From an uncultured Clostridia bacterium (GTDB taxonomy: Bacteria > Bacillota > Clostridia > Christensenellales > Borkfalkiaceae), in assembly GCA_947632165.1 (NCBI GenBank), contig CANROI010000072.1:1-7059 (forward strand): 7,059 nucleotides of DNA, given 5' to 3'. How positions within the stretch are numbered: the stretch's first letter is position 1; each line of letters opens with the position of its first letter. The position numbers were made by a program, and so were the translations under genes. Below the pieces are notes generated by a model. That model ran no database searches. It saw nothing but the letters and a program-made list of their open reading frames with translations, and had not been told where the DNA came from. This document shows positions 1 through 6,419 of this stretch, in pieces.

Positions 1-363
1 GCACTCATCAAGAAGACGCTCCGCCTCATCGGTCAGAAGCCGGATAAGGAACTCACGATCAAGATCGCTTCGGGTGTTCGGCTCCTGTACGTCTCCTCGA
101 TCGTCTATGTGGAGATTAGCGGGCATCTGCTCTATTACCATACCGAAACCGAGCGGATCGAGACCTGGGGAACACTGCGGGAGATCGAACGCGAGTTGCA
201 GGGAGATCATTTCGTCCGGTGCAGCCACAACTGCCTCGTCAATCTCAAATATGTTGCCGGCGTGGAAAAAAATTCGATCACGCTTCAGACGGGCGGACAT
301 CTGACCGTCAGCACAGGCAAAAAAAAGGAGTTTATGGAGCGTTTGAAAGAATATAAGAGGTAG
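1..363 (+). CDS. LytTR-family response regulator, C-terminal part (5' end outside window)
   Basis: The visible 120 codons are the DNA-binding end of a response regulator of the LytTR (AgrA/LytR/AlgR) class. Seen: a basic linker, then a LytTR domain from about visible residue 15 to 118. It contains the beta-strand run LLYVSSIVYVEISGHLLYYH, the hallmark segment FVRCSHNCLVNLKYV (usual family form F.R.H.S.LVNL..I), and the closing STGKKKEFMERL. The frame is open to base 1 and stops at TAG 361-363. The phospho-acceptor receiver domain must lie upstream and is not visible. The gene ends 5 bases before a GHKL sensor kinase, the standard partner of LytTR regulators, so it is inferred to be the output half of that pair. 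Domains of this class bind pairs of 9-bp direct repeats about 21 bp apart; such a pair occurs at 3495-3529. Confidence 0.93.
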   Translation, partial: ALIKKTLRLIGQKPDKELTIKIASGVRLLYVSSIVYVEISGHLLYYHTETERIETWGTLREIERELQGDHFVRCSHNCLVNLKYVAGVEKNSITLQTGGHLTVSTGKKKEFMERLKEYKR

Positions 364-368
364 GCCTT

Positions 369-1676
369 ATGACGGAAGCCTTTTCCGATCTTCTGCTCTA
401 TGGGATCGAGATTTGTTTTGCGGTCCTCTTTGCCATGAAAGCAGATGAAAAAAAGGAACATTTTCCCGCAGCATGCGTCCTTGCACTGCTCGGCTTTTTT
501 GCGCTCCTCACGGCGGCGGCTTATCTCACGGTCTGCCTTCCGGGGGGCGCTTATTTCCGTATCCTTTTTTATGTTTTCCTCGTCTGCGGCTTCGCGCTCT
601 TCCTCCGATTTGCGTATCGCATCTCCCTGCCCGAACTGATCTTTTACATGAACATCGCGCTGGCGACCCATTTTTTCTTTTCCAACACCGATTCTGTGAT
701 GGAAGCCTTTCTCGGAAGAATGACCGCTGTGCCCGTTTTAGTCATATATCTGTGCCGCTACGCTCTCTATGCGACCATTCTTTTCGTCGTCTATATGACG
801 ATTATCCGGCTCTATAAGGGGAAGAACGAACGCCTCGTCTTAGAGAAGAGCGGCGCCGTGGCGGGGATCGTCTTTTTCGGGACAAGCATTGCGCTCATGG
901 CAATGCAGGCGGTGATCCAACGCTACGACAACAGCTATGTGATCGTTCTCGACCTCTGCGCGGCGTTCTATGCCGTCGTCGCCCTGATTATCGCATTCGC
1001 CTCCGTGCAGCAGGCACTCTCCGATTATTCGCTGCTCATCACAAAGAAACTGTGGGAAGAGGACAGAAAACATTTCGAACTCCAAAAGGAGAACATCGAG
1101 CTCATCAACATCAAGTGCCATGATTTGAGACACCAGATCCAAAGTTTCCGCCAGACGGGGGTGATCGGCGAACAGGCGTTCGAAGAACTCGATAAATCCA
1201 TCCATATCTATGATGCGCTCATCAAGACGGACAACGAAGTGCTCGACGTCATTCTCTCGGGCTATTTGCTCCGCTGCCGCAAGGACGGCGTCCAGCTTAC
1301 CTGCATGCTTGACGGCAAGGCGGTCGGGTTTATGGAAGAGATGGACCTCTACTCGCTCTTCGGGAATATGCTCGAAAACGCATACGAGTACGAATTGAGC
1401 GTTCGCGAGAAAGAGAACCGCTTCATATCGCTGCGGGTCACGAAGACGGATGGGAAAGCCGTCATTCACATGGAGAATTACTTTATCGGGAATGTGCGCA
1501 TTTCGGACGGCGTCGTCGCGACCACAAAGGGCGATCTGAACTATCACGGCTTCGGAATGAAGAGCATGAAGCGGATCGCCGAAAAATACGGCGGGAAAAT
1601 GGGGGTCACCGTGGCGGACGGAATGTTCCAGGTCGATATCGTCATCCCCTGTCCCGAAGAGGAGAAGCGCGCATGA
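369..1676 (+). CDS. GHKL-type sensor histidine kinase (AgrC/VirS-like), membrane bound
   Basis: This 435-residue protein is the sensor of the two-component pair. Seen: about seven hydrophobic segments (roughly residues 6-23, 33-55, 62-83, 88-105, 118-147, 160-182, 189-212), then a cytoplasmic linker and a catalytic region. The H-box is NIKCHDLRHQI, with His251 the likely phosphorylated residue and His255 the second conserved His. The N-box is NMLENAYEYE, with Asn333 and Asn337. The glycine box is YHGFGMKSMKRIAEKYGG (Gly394, Gly396). These are the hallmarks of the GHKL ATPase fold of peptide- or envelope-sensing kinases; all key residues are present, so it should be active. The start at ATG 369 is set by AAGAGG at 355-360 and sits 5 bases after the regulator's stop. 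The membrane part has no recognised ligand domain, so the signal is unknown. Its stop overlaps the next gene's start. Confidence 0.93.
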   Translation: MTEAFSDLLLYGIEICFAVLFAMKADEKKEHFPAACVLALLGFFALLTAAAYLTVCLPGGAYFRILFYVFLVCGFALFLRFAYRISLPELIFYMNIALATHFFFSNTDSVMEAFLGRMTAVPVLVIYLCRYALYATILFVVYMTIIRLYKGKNERLVLEKSGAVAGIVFFGTSIALMAMQAVIQRYDNSYVIVLDLCAAFYAVVALIIAFASVQQALSDYSLLITKKLWEEDRKHFELQKENIELINIKCHDLRHQIQSFRQTGVIGEQAFEELDKSIHIYDALIKTDNEVLDVILSGYLLRCRKDGVQLTCMLDGKAVGFMEEMDLYSLFGNMLENAYEYELSVREKENRFISLRVTKTDGKAVIHMENYFIGNVRISDGVVATTKGDLNYHGFGMKSMKRIAEKYGGKMGVTVADGMFQVDIVIPCPEEEKRA

Positions 1677-3505
1677 AAAACAGAAACGGATGCCTTATTT
1701 TTGCCGTCATCAGCGCCGCGGTGAGCCTTGCCATCGGCGGGATCGTCATCTTTCTCGCTCTTTCGGGCGCCGCGATGAACGGCATTGCGGACTATTCCTT
1801 CCCCGCATACCGCGATTATGTGGATCGCTCCGGCAGCATGCTCTTCACTTCTTCCGGCGGCGCGCAACTCTTCGAGGCGGAAAACGCCGAACTTTCCGAA
1901 GGCTGTGAACGCACGGATACCGAACTTGCCTCCGGCGACCGCGCCGTGCAGCTTTCTTCGCCCCGGGCGGAGATGAGTTTTTCCATTATCGTCGACAAAG
2001 AGATCCGTGCGGCGCTCGCGATCAAACTCTGCTACCTCTCCGAGGATGACAAAGATACCGAGGCGGGGAATCTCTTCTATCTGTATCTGAACGATGTGGA
2101 GGTGGGGACCCGCCACAGCGTCATCCGCCATTGCGGCAGCGTCTTCGATTTCAAGGAGAATGTCTTGAGCGAAGTCGTGCTCAAACCGGGCGCCAACCGT
2201 CTCGAGATCGTCTCGCGCGGTTCCGCCTGCTCCGTCGATTATATCGTGCTCATGCCCCGCGAGGAGCGTTCCTCGCAGGAGGAGACGATCGGCTACAGGA
2301 CTTATGACTTTCTCACCCTCGGCGGCAGACAGCGGTTCGAGGCCGAACACAGCGAGTTTTCTTCCGTCTCCGTGATGGTGTCCGACGAAGCCTCCCGCTC
2401 GTACTATCTGCACTTCGATTCCGAATCCTCCCAAGCCGTATTTCACCTTCGCAGCGACGGCGCGGCGGAAGTCCCGTTTGCCGTCTCTCTCAGGAACGGA
2501 AGCGATATTTTGAGGCTCCGATACCTGCTTTCCGTGGAGGTGAACGGGCAGGCATGCACGCTCTCCGAATCCGAGACCGACGGCCGCGGATTCGGGCTCC
2601 ACAGCGCGGGGGAACTCTCTCTCCGCGCGGGAGAAAACGAGATCTGCGTCAAGGCAATGGGGGATGTCGATCTCGACTATCTGCTGCTCAACGCGGACAT
2701 GGATTTTTCCGTCTACCGCGACGCGCAGAAGTTCGAAGCGGAGGAGGGCGCCTCCGGTAACGCCGTCGTCTTGGAGGGGAGCGGTTTTTCGGGAGGAAGA
2801 GCGGTCACGCTCTCCGGGAGTTCCGCGCTTATCTTCGAGTTCTTCTCCAACAGCGCTTCGGAGGAATATCTTTCGCTGTGTATGCGATCGGAAGCGGCCC
2901 ATCTCGAGATCCTCGTGAACGGGGAAACGATCGTACTTTCGGGTGCGGATGCGGACATCTACCGCGACGTTCTCGCGGGCAGGATACGGGTCGTAAAAGG
3001 CAAAAATACCCTCCGTATCACCGTGCGCGATGGGGAAATTTCCCTGGATTACTTTACGCTTTTTCATGCGGACGTGTCTGAGGAGCGGCTCGAAGCGGAG
3101 AATGCCGTGATCTTCGGCGGCATGGAGGAATGGAACCGGCGTGCAAGCGGCGGAAAGAACGTCGGATATCTTGAGGAAGGCGCGGAGATCAAATTCTACG
3201 TCTATGCCGGGCAACGGTGCAGGGTGCGGCTCAGTCTGTCGCTCAGCTGCATCCTTTCCGAAAAGCAGCGTCTTTCCGACCTCATGACCGTCACAGTCAA
3301 TCGCTTTCCGATCGATCTTTCAAGGATCTCCTTCTCTCCCGGGGGGAGTTGGACGGCGTTTGAAGAGCTGTCCCTCCAAACGGCGGAACTTTCCGAAGGG
3401 CTGAATGTCATTTCCGTCCGGATCAAGGCGTCCGTCTGTAACCTGGATTACCTCGGGCTTCTGCCGCAAATGGAGGAAATGATCACGATTACCCCGCAGT
3501 TATGA
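1673..3505 (+). CDS. Membrane-anchored surface protein with four CBM6/CBM35-like modules
   Basis: This is a 610-residue protein of unknown function. Seen: a short basic N-terminus (KNR), one hydrophobic segment at about residues 8-34 (uncleaved anchor or signal peptide), a short stalk, then four beta-rich modules at about 66-195, 221-342, 353-466 and 472-598. Each opens with a [LRK][FL]EAE motif (LFEAEN, RFEAEH, KFEAEE, RLEAEN) and closes with a DY.xL strand (VDYIVLMP, LDYLLLN, LDYFTLF, LDYLGLLP). In CBM6/CBM35 carbohydrate-binding modules the EAE motif opens the sandwich and helps bind calcium. No hydrolase domain, sortase motif or lipobox is visible; the only early Cys (Cys7) precedes the hydrophobic core. 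The start overlaps the kinase stop as ATGA, with an AGAGGAG ribosome site at 1658-1664, which implies translational coupling. It is inferred to be an extracellular glycan-binding or accessory subunit of the sensor system. The modules are divergent, so sugar binding is unproven. Confidence 0.85.
   Translation: MKNRNGCLIFAVISAAVSLAIGGIVIFLALSGAAMNGIADYSFPAYRDYVDRSGSMLFTSSGGAQLFEAENAELSEGCERTDTELASGDRAVQLSSPRAEMSFSIIVDKEIRAALAIKLCYLSEDDKDTEAGNLFYLYLNDVEVGTRHSVIRHCGSVFDFKENVLSEVVLKPGANRLEIVSRGSACSVDYIVLMPREERSSQEETIGYRTYDFLTLGGRQRFEAEHSEFSSVSVMVSDEASRSYYLHFDSESSQAVFHLRSDGAAEVPFAVSLRNGSDILRLRYLLSVEVNGQACTLSESETDGRGFGLHSAGELSLRAGENEICVKAMGDVDLDYLLLNADMDFSVYRDAQKFEAEEGASGNAVVLEGSGFSGGRAVTLSGSSALIFEFFSNSASEEYLSLCMRSEAAHLEILVNGETIVLSGADADIYRDVLAGRIRVVKGKNTLRITVRDGEISLDYFTLFHADVSEERLEAENAVIFGGMEEWNRRASGGKNVGYLEEGAEIKFYVYAGQRCRVRLSLSLSCILSEKQRLSDLMTVTVNRFPIDLSRISFSPGGSWTAFEELSLQTAELSEGLNVISVRIKASVCNLDYLGLLPQMEEMITITPQL
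1868..3466 (+). repeat. Four tandem CBM6/CBM35-like module copies within the surface protein
   Basis: The module copies span about 1868-2257, 2333-2698, 2729-3070 and 3086-3466. They share the opening EAE motif and the closing Asp-Tyr strand, but little else by eye. They are therefore old, diverged domain duplications rather than a recent DNA repeat. Copies 3 and 4 are separated by only a few residues, while copies 1 and 2 are joined by a charged linker (REERSSQEE). Confidence 0.75.
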
Positions 3506-3529
3506 AATAAAAGCACGCATTTATGAAAT
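3495..3529 (+). promoter_or_regulatory. Candidate LytTR operator: 14-bp direct repeat, 21-bp period
   Basis: CGCAGTTATGAAAT (3495-3508) and CGCATTTATGAAAT (3516-3529) match at 13 of 14 positions. Their start-to-start distance is 21 bp, two helical turns. LytTR regulators such as AgrA bind two 9-bp direct repeats separated by about 12 bp. GCAGTTATG at 3496-3504 matches 7 of 9 positions of the AgrA-type box ACAGTTAAG. The second repeat ends 4 bp before the -35 hexamer, a position suited to activation. The first repeat overlaps the stop codon of the upstream gene. The regulator is inferred to be the LytTR protein at the left end of the window. Confidence 0.65.
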
Positions 3530-3533
3530 TTTT

Positions 3534-3563
3534 TTCAAATTTTTTCCCGCCATCCTTTATAAT
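3534..3563 (+). promoter_or_regulatory. Sigma-A promoter of the repeat lipoprotein gene
   Basis: A perfect TATAAT -10 box lies at 3558-3563. A weak -35, TTCAAA at 3534-3539 (4 of 6 matches), lies 18 bp upstream. A consensus -10 with a poor -35, directly beside a repeat operator, is typical of an activator-dependent promoter. The transcript should start near 3570, giving a leader of about 37 bases. Confidence 0.75.
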
Positions 3564-3606
3564 GAAGACCGAGAAGCGGAAATTCCGCAAAAAGGAGTGA
3601 AAAAAG

Positions 3607-6177
3607 ATGAAAAAGAGATGGCGGCTTTTGATCGCGGTGCTCCTGTCGGTCATCGGCGCGATGCTTGTGTCGACGGCATGTTCGGACGACCGGTTTAAGA
3701 TCGATTGGAAGATCCCGGAGAACACGGAAGTGATCGCAGAGGGCTATGAGCAGCTCCCCGGGGAACTTGCGGGCAATACGGAGTTCTCCTTTACGGCAAA
3801 GGGAACGGACGGATATGAGATCGATTCCGTGATGATCAACGGCAGAAATGCCTCCGAACGGGACGGGAAATATTCCTTTACCATCATCCAGAATACGACG
3901 ATCGAGATCGTGGTAAAACCCTCGATCGAATCCGTTTCCGTCACGAAGGCGCCCCAAAAAACTTACTATGCGGGGCAGAAGATCGATCCCGCGGATATCG
4001 AGGTCACGGTCGATTATGCGCCCTCCGCAATGCAGGATGCGGTCGTCGGGGATTACACGGTGGTCTATGAAAACGGCTCGGCGTTCTCCATCGGCGATAC
4101 GTCTTTCTCCGTAAGCTACGGCGGCAAACGGTCGGATCCCGTCACAGTTCCCGCGATCCTCGCCAAAGTTACGGTCAATCCCGTCGGCGGCGTGATCAGC
4201 GAGGAGTTCCTCAGTGCCTGGCGGGGGAACGGCGAACTCAAGGACTTCAGGGTCGAAGAGTCGGGTGAGCAGAAGGGAGTCGTTTCTTTTACCTTCGGAA
4301 AGCTGACAAAACCCATTCCGCTTCCCTCGAATGAGGACATCATATTCGGAGACGGCTCGAGCTCCACGCTCACCGATTGGCTGGATCAGGACGGAAATTC
4401 CTATTCTCAGATCTCGGTCGCGCAGGCGGTCAGCATCGATCTTCACGCCTCCTGGAACGCCGTGCTCGTGAATATGGAAAACGTGGAACTCAGGATGGAA
4501 AACGGGAAACCGATCCTTGCGCTCACGCTCACTGCCAACACCGATTTCGAGGCATACCTCTTCTTCCTCGAAGGGAGCAAGCAATATTTGCAGGTTGGCG
4601 ATACCATCGAAGCGGCCAAGGGTGAGAGCGCAACGGTGAAGTACGACCTCTCCAAGCTCAGTTCCTACACGGACGCGCAGGGCGGCACCTATGCGGGCGC
4701 CTGGATGGATATCCGCGTCAATACCCGCATCAACGGCGTCGATATCAGCCAGGAGTTTACGATCGACCCCGAGCATCCCATCGCCAAGATCGGGCAGATG
4801 ATCCATGACGCGGATTGGACCTACCGTCTTCTGACCAATGAGGACGGCGGGGACCTCGACCTCAAACTTTGCTACAGGAAGTACGTCTATGACTACGAGG
4901 CGACCCTCGAAGAGAAGGACGGGACCGTCTCGCTGGTGCTCGAAGGCAACTTCAATACTGCGATCGATCCTACGTTCGGCTATGACGGCGCCACGGTTTC
5001 CGTTGTATTCGGCGATTATCGTGCGGAAGGGACGGTCAAGGCCGACGGGAGCTGGCGCGCAACGCTCAAGCTGACGGGCATCAACAGCCTCGACGCCGTC
5101 GCCGACCTCATCACAGTGACCTCGAAAGACGGAAAGACGCTCGATACCCGCACGAATGCGGACGACGGCACGCTCACCAAGTCGAAGTTCGATCTGAACG
5201 GCTGCGGAACGCTTTTCGACTATTACCCCGAGGGGCAGAATCCCCGCATTTGGGCGAATGTCCTCTCTTACGGCGATTACCGCTACACGCTCGGCGTGGA
5301 TTGGAACGAACTTTGGCTGAACATCGTCGACGTCGCCCATGAGATCGCCGTGACGGGCGCAACGGTCGCAGAACGGGACGGGAAGGCATATTTCGTCATC
5401 GAAGGGACCTATGGTGCCGGGTATGACGCCGTGGCGGCAAAGACAGCGCTGAGCGGTTATCATATCGACCTCCAGAACAACGAATCGGACGGAGGCGGCA
5501 ATTGGGACATGATCGCGATCCCCGAAAACGGCTTGATCATTGAGACGGGGGAAGGGAAGTTCAGTATCTATATCGACCTTGCGAACGCAAAGGCGGGCTA
5601 TTCGGTGTTCGCCCATTTCGGCGGCGAAGGCATGAATCTCACCACCGAAAATGTCCACGGCGATCCCATTATCGTGGGCGGGATCCGTTATACTATCGGC
5701 CTGTTTACGGGGTGGGGAAGCAATGTCGCCACCGTACGCATGACCGATGCGGCGAACGGGGTCGTCGTGACGGGCGCAACGCTCGCGGTCAAAGACGGGA
5801 AGCCCTGCCTCGTGATCGAAGGGATCTATGGGTATAACTTTACGGAAGAGACGATCGTCGAGCACCTCAAAGGACAGCACCTCGACCTTCAGAACAACGA
5901 AGCGGACGGCGGCGGCAATTGGGATACGATCGAGATCCCGGAGGGCGGCGTGACGTTCGAGGCAAAGGACGGCGAGTTCCGCATCTTTGTAAACCTCGAG
6001 AAGGCGGAGGCGGGATATTCGGTGTTTGCGCATTTCGGCGGCGAGGGCATGAACCTCACGACGGACAACGTCCATGGCGATCCGATCACAGTCGGCGATA
6101 AGACTTATTCGATCGCGATCTGGACCGGATGGGGCAGTTCTCTTGTGACCGTCTATGTGCGTGAAGCCGCGGAATGA
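3607..6177 (+). CDS. Surface lipoprotein with Ig-like segment and four ~139-residue repeat modules
   Basis: This is an 856-residue exported protein I do not recognise as a named family. Seen: a lipoprotein signal peptide (KKRWR, hydrophobic core 7-21, cleavage before Cys25 in STAC; Ser at -3 is unusual). Next come a small beta domain at about 27-104 (G.EIDSVMINGRN then GKYSFTIIQNTTIEIVV), common in Gram-positive surface proteins, and a bacterial Ig-like domain of the Big_3 type at about 107-183 (TYYAGQKIDPADIEVTVDY, then YTVVYENG). A linker domain (about 184-275) leads to four repeat modules at about 276-405, 406-559, 560-694 and 695-833, with a short closing strand at 834-856. No enzyme motif is visible. 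Start ATG 3607 follows AGGAG at 3593-3597. The gene has its own promoter and operator and is inferred to be the main output of the neighbouring two-component system. Possible roles are surface adhesion, glycan binding or a structural coat; none is proven. Confidence 0.9.
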   Translation: MKKRWRLLIAVLLSVIGAMLVSTACSDDRFKIDWKIPENTEVIAEGYEQLPGELAGNTEFSFTAKGTDGYEIDSVMINGRNASERDGKYSFTIIQNTTIEIVVKPSIESVSVTKAPQKTYYAGQKIDPADIEVTVDYAPSAMQDAVVGDYTVVYENGSAFSIGDTSFSVSYGGKRSDPVTVPAILAKVTVNPVGGVISEEFLSAWRGNGELKDFRVEESGEQKGVVSFTFGKLTKPIPLPSNEDIIFGDGSSSTLTDWLDQDGNSYSQISVAQAVSIDLHASWNAVLVNMENVELRMENGKPILALTLTANTDFEAYLFFLEGSKQYLQVGDTIEAAKGESATVKYDLSKLSSYTDAQGGTYAGAWMDIRVNTRINGVDISQEFTIDPEHPIAKIGQMIHDADWTYRLLTNEDGGDLDLKLCYRKYVYDYEATLEEKDGTVSLVLEGNFNTAIDPTFGYDGATVSVVFGDYRAEGTVKADGSWRATLKLTGINSLDAVADLITVTSKDGKTLDTRTNADDGTLTKSKFDLNGCGTLFDYYPEGQNPRIWANVLSYGDYRYTLGVDWNELWLNIVDVAHEIAVTGATVAERDGKAYFVIEGTYGAGYDAVAAKTALSGYHIDLQNNESDGGGNWDMIAIPENGLIIETGEGKFSIYIDLANAKAGYSVFAHFGGEGMNLTTENVHGDPIIVGGIRYTIGLFTGWGSNVATVRMTDAANGVVVTGATLAVKDGKPCLVIEGIYGYNFTEETIVEHLKGQHLDLQNNEADGGGNWDTIEIPEGGVTFEAKDGEFRIFVNLEKAEAGYSVFAHFGGEGMNLTTDNVHGDPITVGDKTYSIAIWTGWGSSLVTVYVREAAE
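4432..6174 (+). repeat. Four-copy protein module repeat plus partial fifth copy in the lipoprotein
   Basis: Copies span about 4432-4821, 4822-5283, 5284-5688 and 5689-6105, with a partial copy at 6106-6174. The glycine of the NGK/DGT/DGK turn falls at residues 300, 439, 592 and 731, so the spacings are 139, 153 and 139. Copies 3 and 4 are close: VTGATxAxxDGK, DLQNNExDGGGNWD and GYSVFAHFGGEGMNLTT recur in both, exactly 139 residues (417 bp) apart. Copies 1 and 2 are recognisable only by strand pattern (VENVELRMENGKP, YEATLEEKDGT). The last partial copy (YSIAIWTGWGSSLVTV) repeats the opening strands of copy 4 (YTIGLFTGWGSNVATV), as if closing the last sandwich. Confidence 0.85.
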
Positions 6178-6211
6178 CCCTCCGGAACATAGAAAGACAA
6201 AAGATGCAGCA

Positions 6212-6233
6212 GGCAGCGGAACTCTCCGCTGCC
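6212..6233 (+). terminator. Perfect 9-bp hairpin after the lipoprotein gene, possible terminator
   Basis: GGCAGCGGA (6212-6220) pairs perfectly with TCCGCTGCC (6225-6233) around the loop ACTC, 34 bases after the stop codon. The stem is strong, but the bases after it are not T-rich (CGTTGCCGCG), so it is not a classical intrinsic terminator. It could protect the mRNA 3' end or assist termination. Confidence 0.4.
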
Positions 6234-6246
6234 CGTTGCCGCGTTT

Positions 6247-6264
6247 CCGCGGATGAATCCGCGG
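6247..6264. repeat. Inverted repeat, hairpin 2 of the spacer
   Basis: CCGCGGAT (6247-6254) and ATCCGCGG (6257-6264) form a perfect inverted repeat that folds as a 7-bp stem with a 4-base loop. No T-tract follows. The arm CCGCGGA also occurs at 6167-6173 at the end of the lipoprotein gene, so the right arm could pair with either copy. Confidence 0.5.
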
Positions 6265-6283
6265 GGTTAAGACAAACTTGCGA

Positions 6284-6316
6284 CCGCCGAAATTTCCTAC
6301 GGAAAATTTCGGGCGG
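6284..6316. repeat. Long hairpin 3 of the spacer
   Basis: CCGCC (6284-6288) pairs with GGCGG (6312-6316). GAAATTT (6289-6295) pairs with AAATTTC (6304-6310), and CC (6296-6297) with GG (6301-6302). Single-base bulges fall at 6303 and 6311, and the loop is TAC. The 14-bp stem ends 15 bases before the -35 box of the transporter promoter, so it could end incoming transcription or act as a DNA site there. No T-tract follows on either strand. Confidence 0.5.
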
Positions 6317-6331
6317 CGCTGGGAATTTCGG

Positions 6332-6360
6332 TTGACTTTTTCCGAAAAATTTCATATAAT
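6332..6360 (+). promoter_or_regulatory. Strong sigma-A promoter ahead of the MATE gene
   Basis: TTGACT (6332-6337) and TATAAT (6355-6360) are separated by 17 bp, matching the sigma-A consensus at 11 of 12 positions. Transcription should begin near 6367, giving a leader of about 73 bases before the ATG at 6440. With such strong elements, control is more likely after initiation, at the leader terminator. Confidence 0.85.
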
Positions 6361-6384
6361 AATCGTACAATGCGTAGCTTTCAA

Positions 6385-6419
6385 GGGCGTAAATCCAATT
6401 GGGTTTGCGCTCTTTTTTT
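6385..6419 (+). terminator. Intrinsic terminator in the MATE leader (candidate attenuator)
   Basis: GGGCGTAAATCC (6385-6396) pairs with GGGTTTGCGCTC (6401-6412) along all 12 positions, three of them G-U, around the loop AATT. Seven T residues follow at 6413-6419. This is a textbook intrinsic terminator. It sits about 18 bases after the predicted transcription start and 20 bases before the MATE start codon, so it would stop most transcripts from the 6332 promoter unless antiterminated. It could also end read-through from the lipoprotein gene. I do not recognise a known riboswitch in the short leader before the stem. Confidence 0.85.

Noticed and set aside
840..1547. 235-codon open frame on the reverse strand
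   Set aside because: It is opposite the catalytic half of the histidine kinase, whose H-, N- and G-boxes are unmistakable on the forward strand.
1544..3214. 556-codon open frame on the reverse strand
   Set aside because: It is also in codon register opposite the CBM-like protein, with low-complexity mirror composition. The forward frame has an anchor, recurring modules and a coupled start, so it is the real gene.
369..3505. A hidden autoinducer-peptide gene of the AgrD type in the regulator operon
   Set aside because: The gaps between genes are 5 bases and an overlap, leaving no room for one. No short cysteine-containing frame with a ribosome site was found in the 101-base spacer at 3506-3606.
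3524..3540. AT-only stem TGAAA/TTTCA before a T-rich run as a terminator for the three-gene operon
   Set aside because: Five AT-heavy pairs are too weak for termination, and the bases are better explained as the end of the operator repeat and the -35 region.
3535..6075. 846-codon open frame on the reverse strand
   Set aside because: It lies in exact codon register opposite the lipoprotein gene. The translation is a mirror of that gene's repeats, rich in Asp, Arg, Ile and Val with no signal peptide or domain. It is explained by forward codon bias, and no ribosome site or promoter was found for it.
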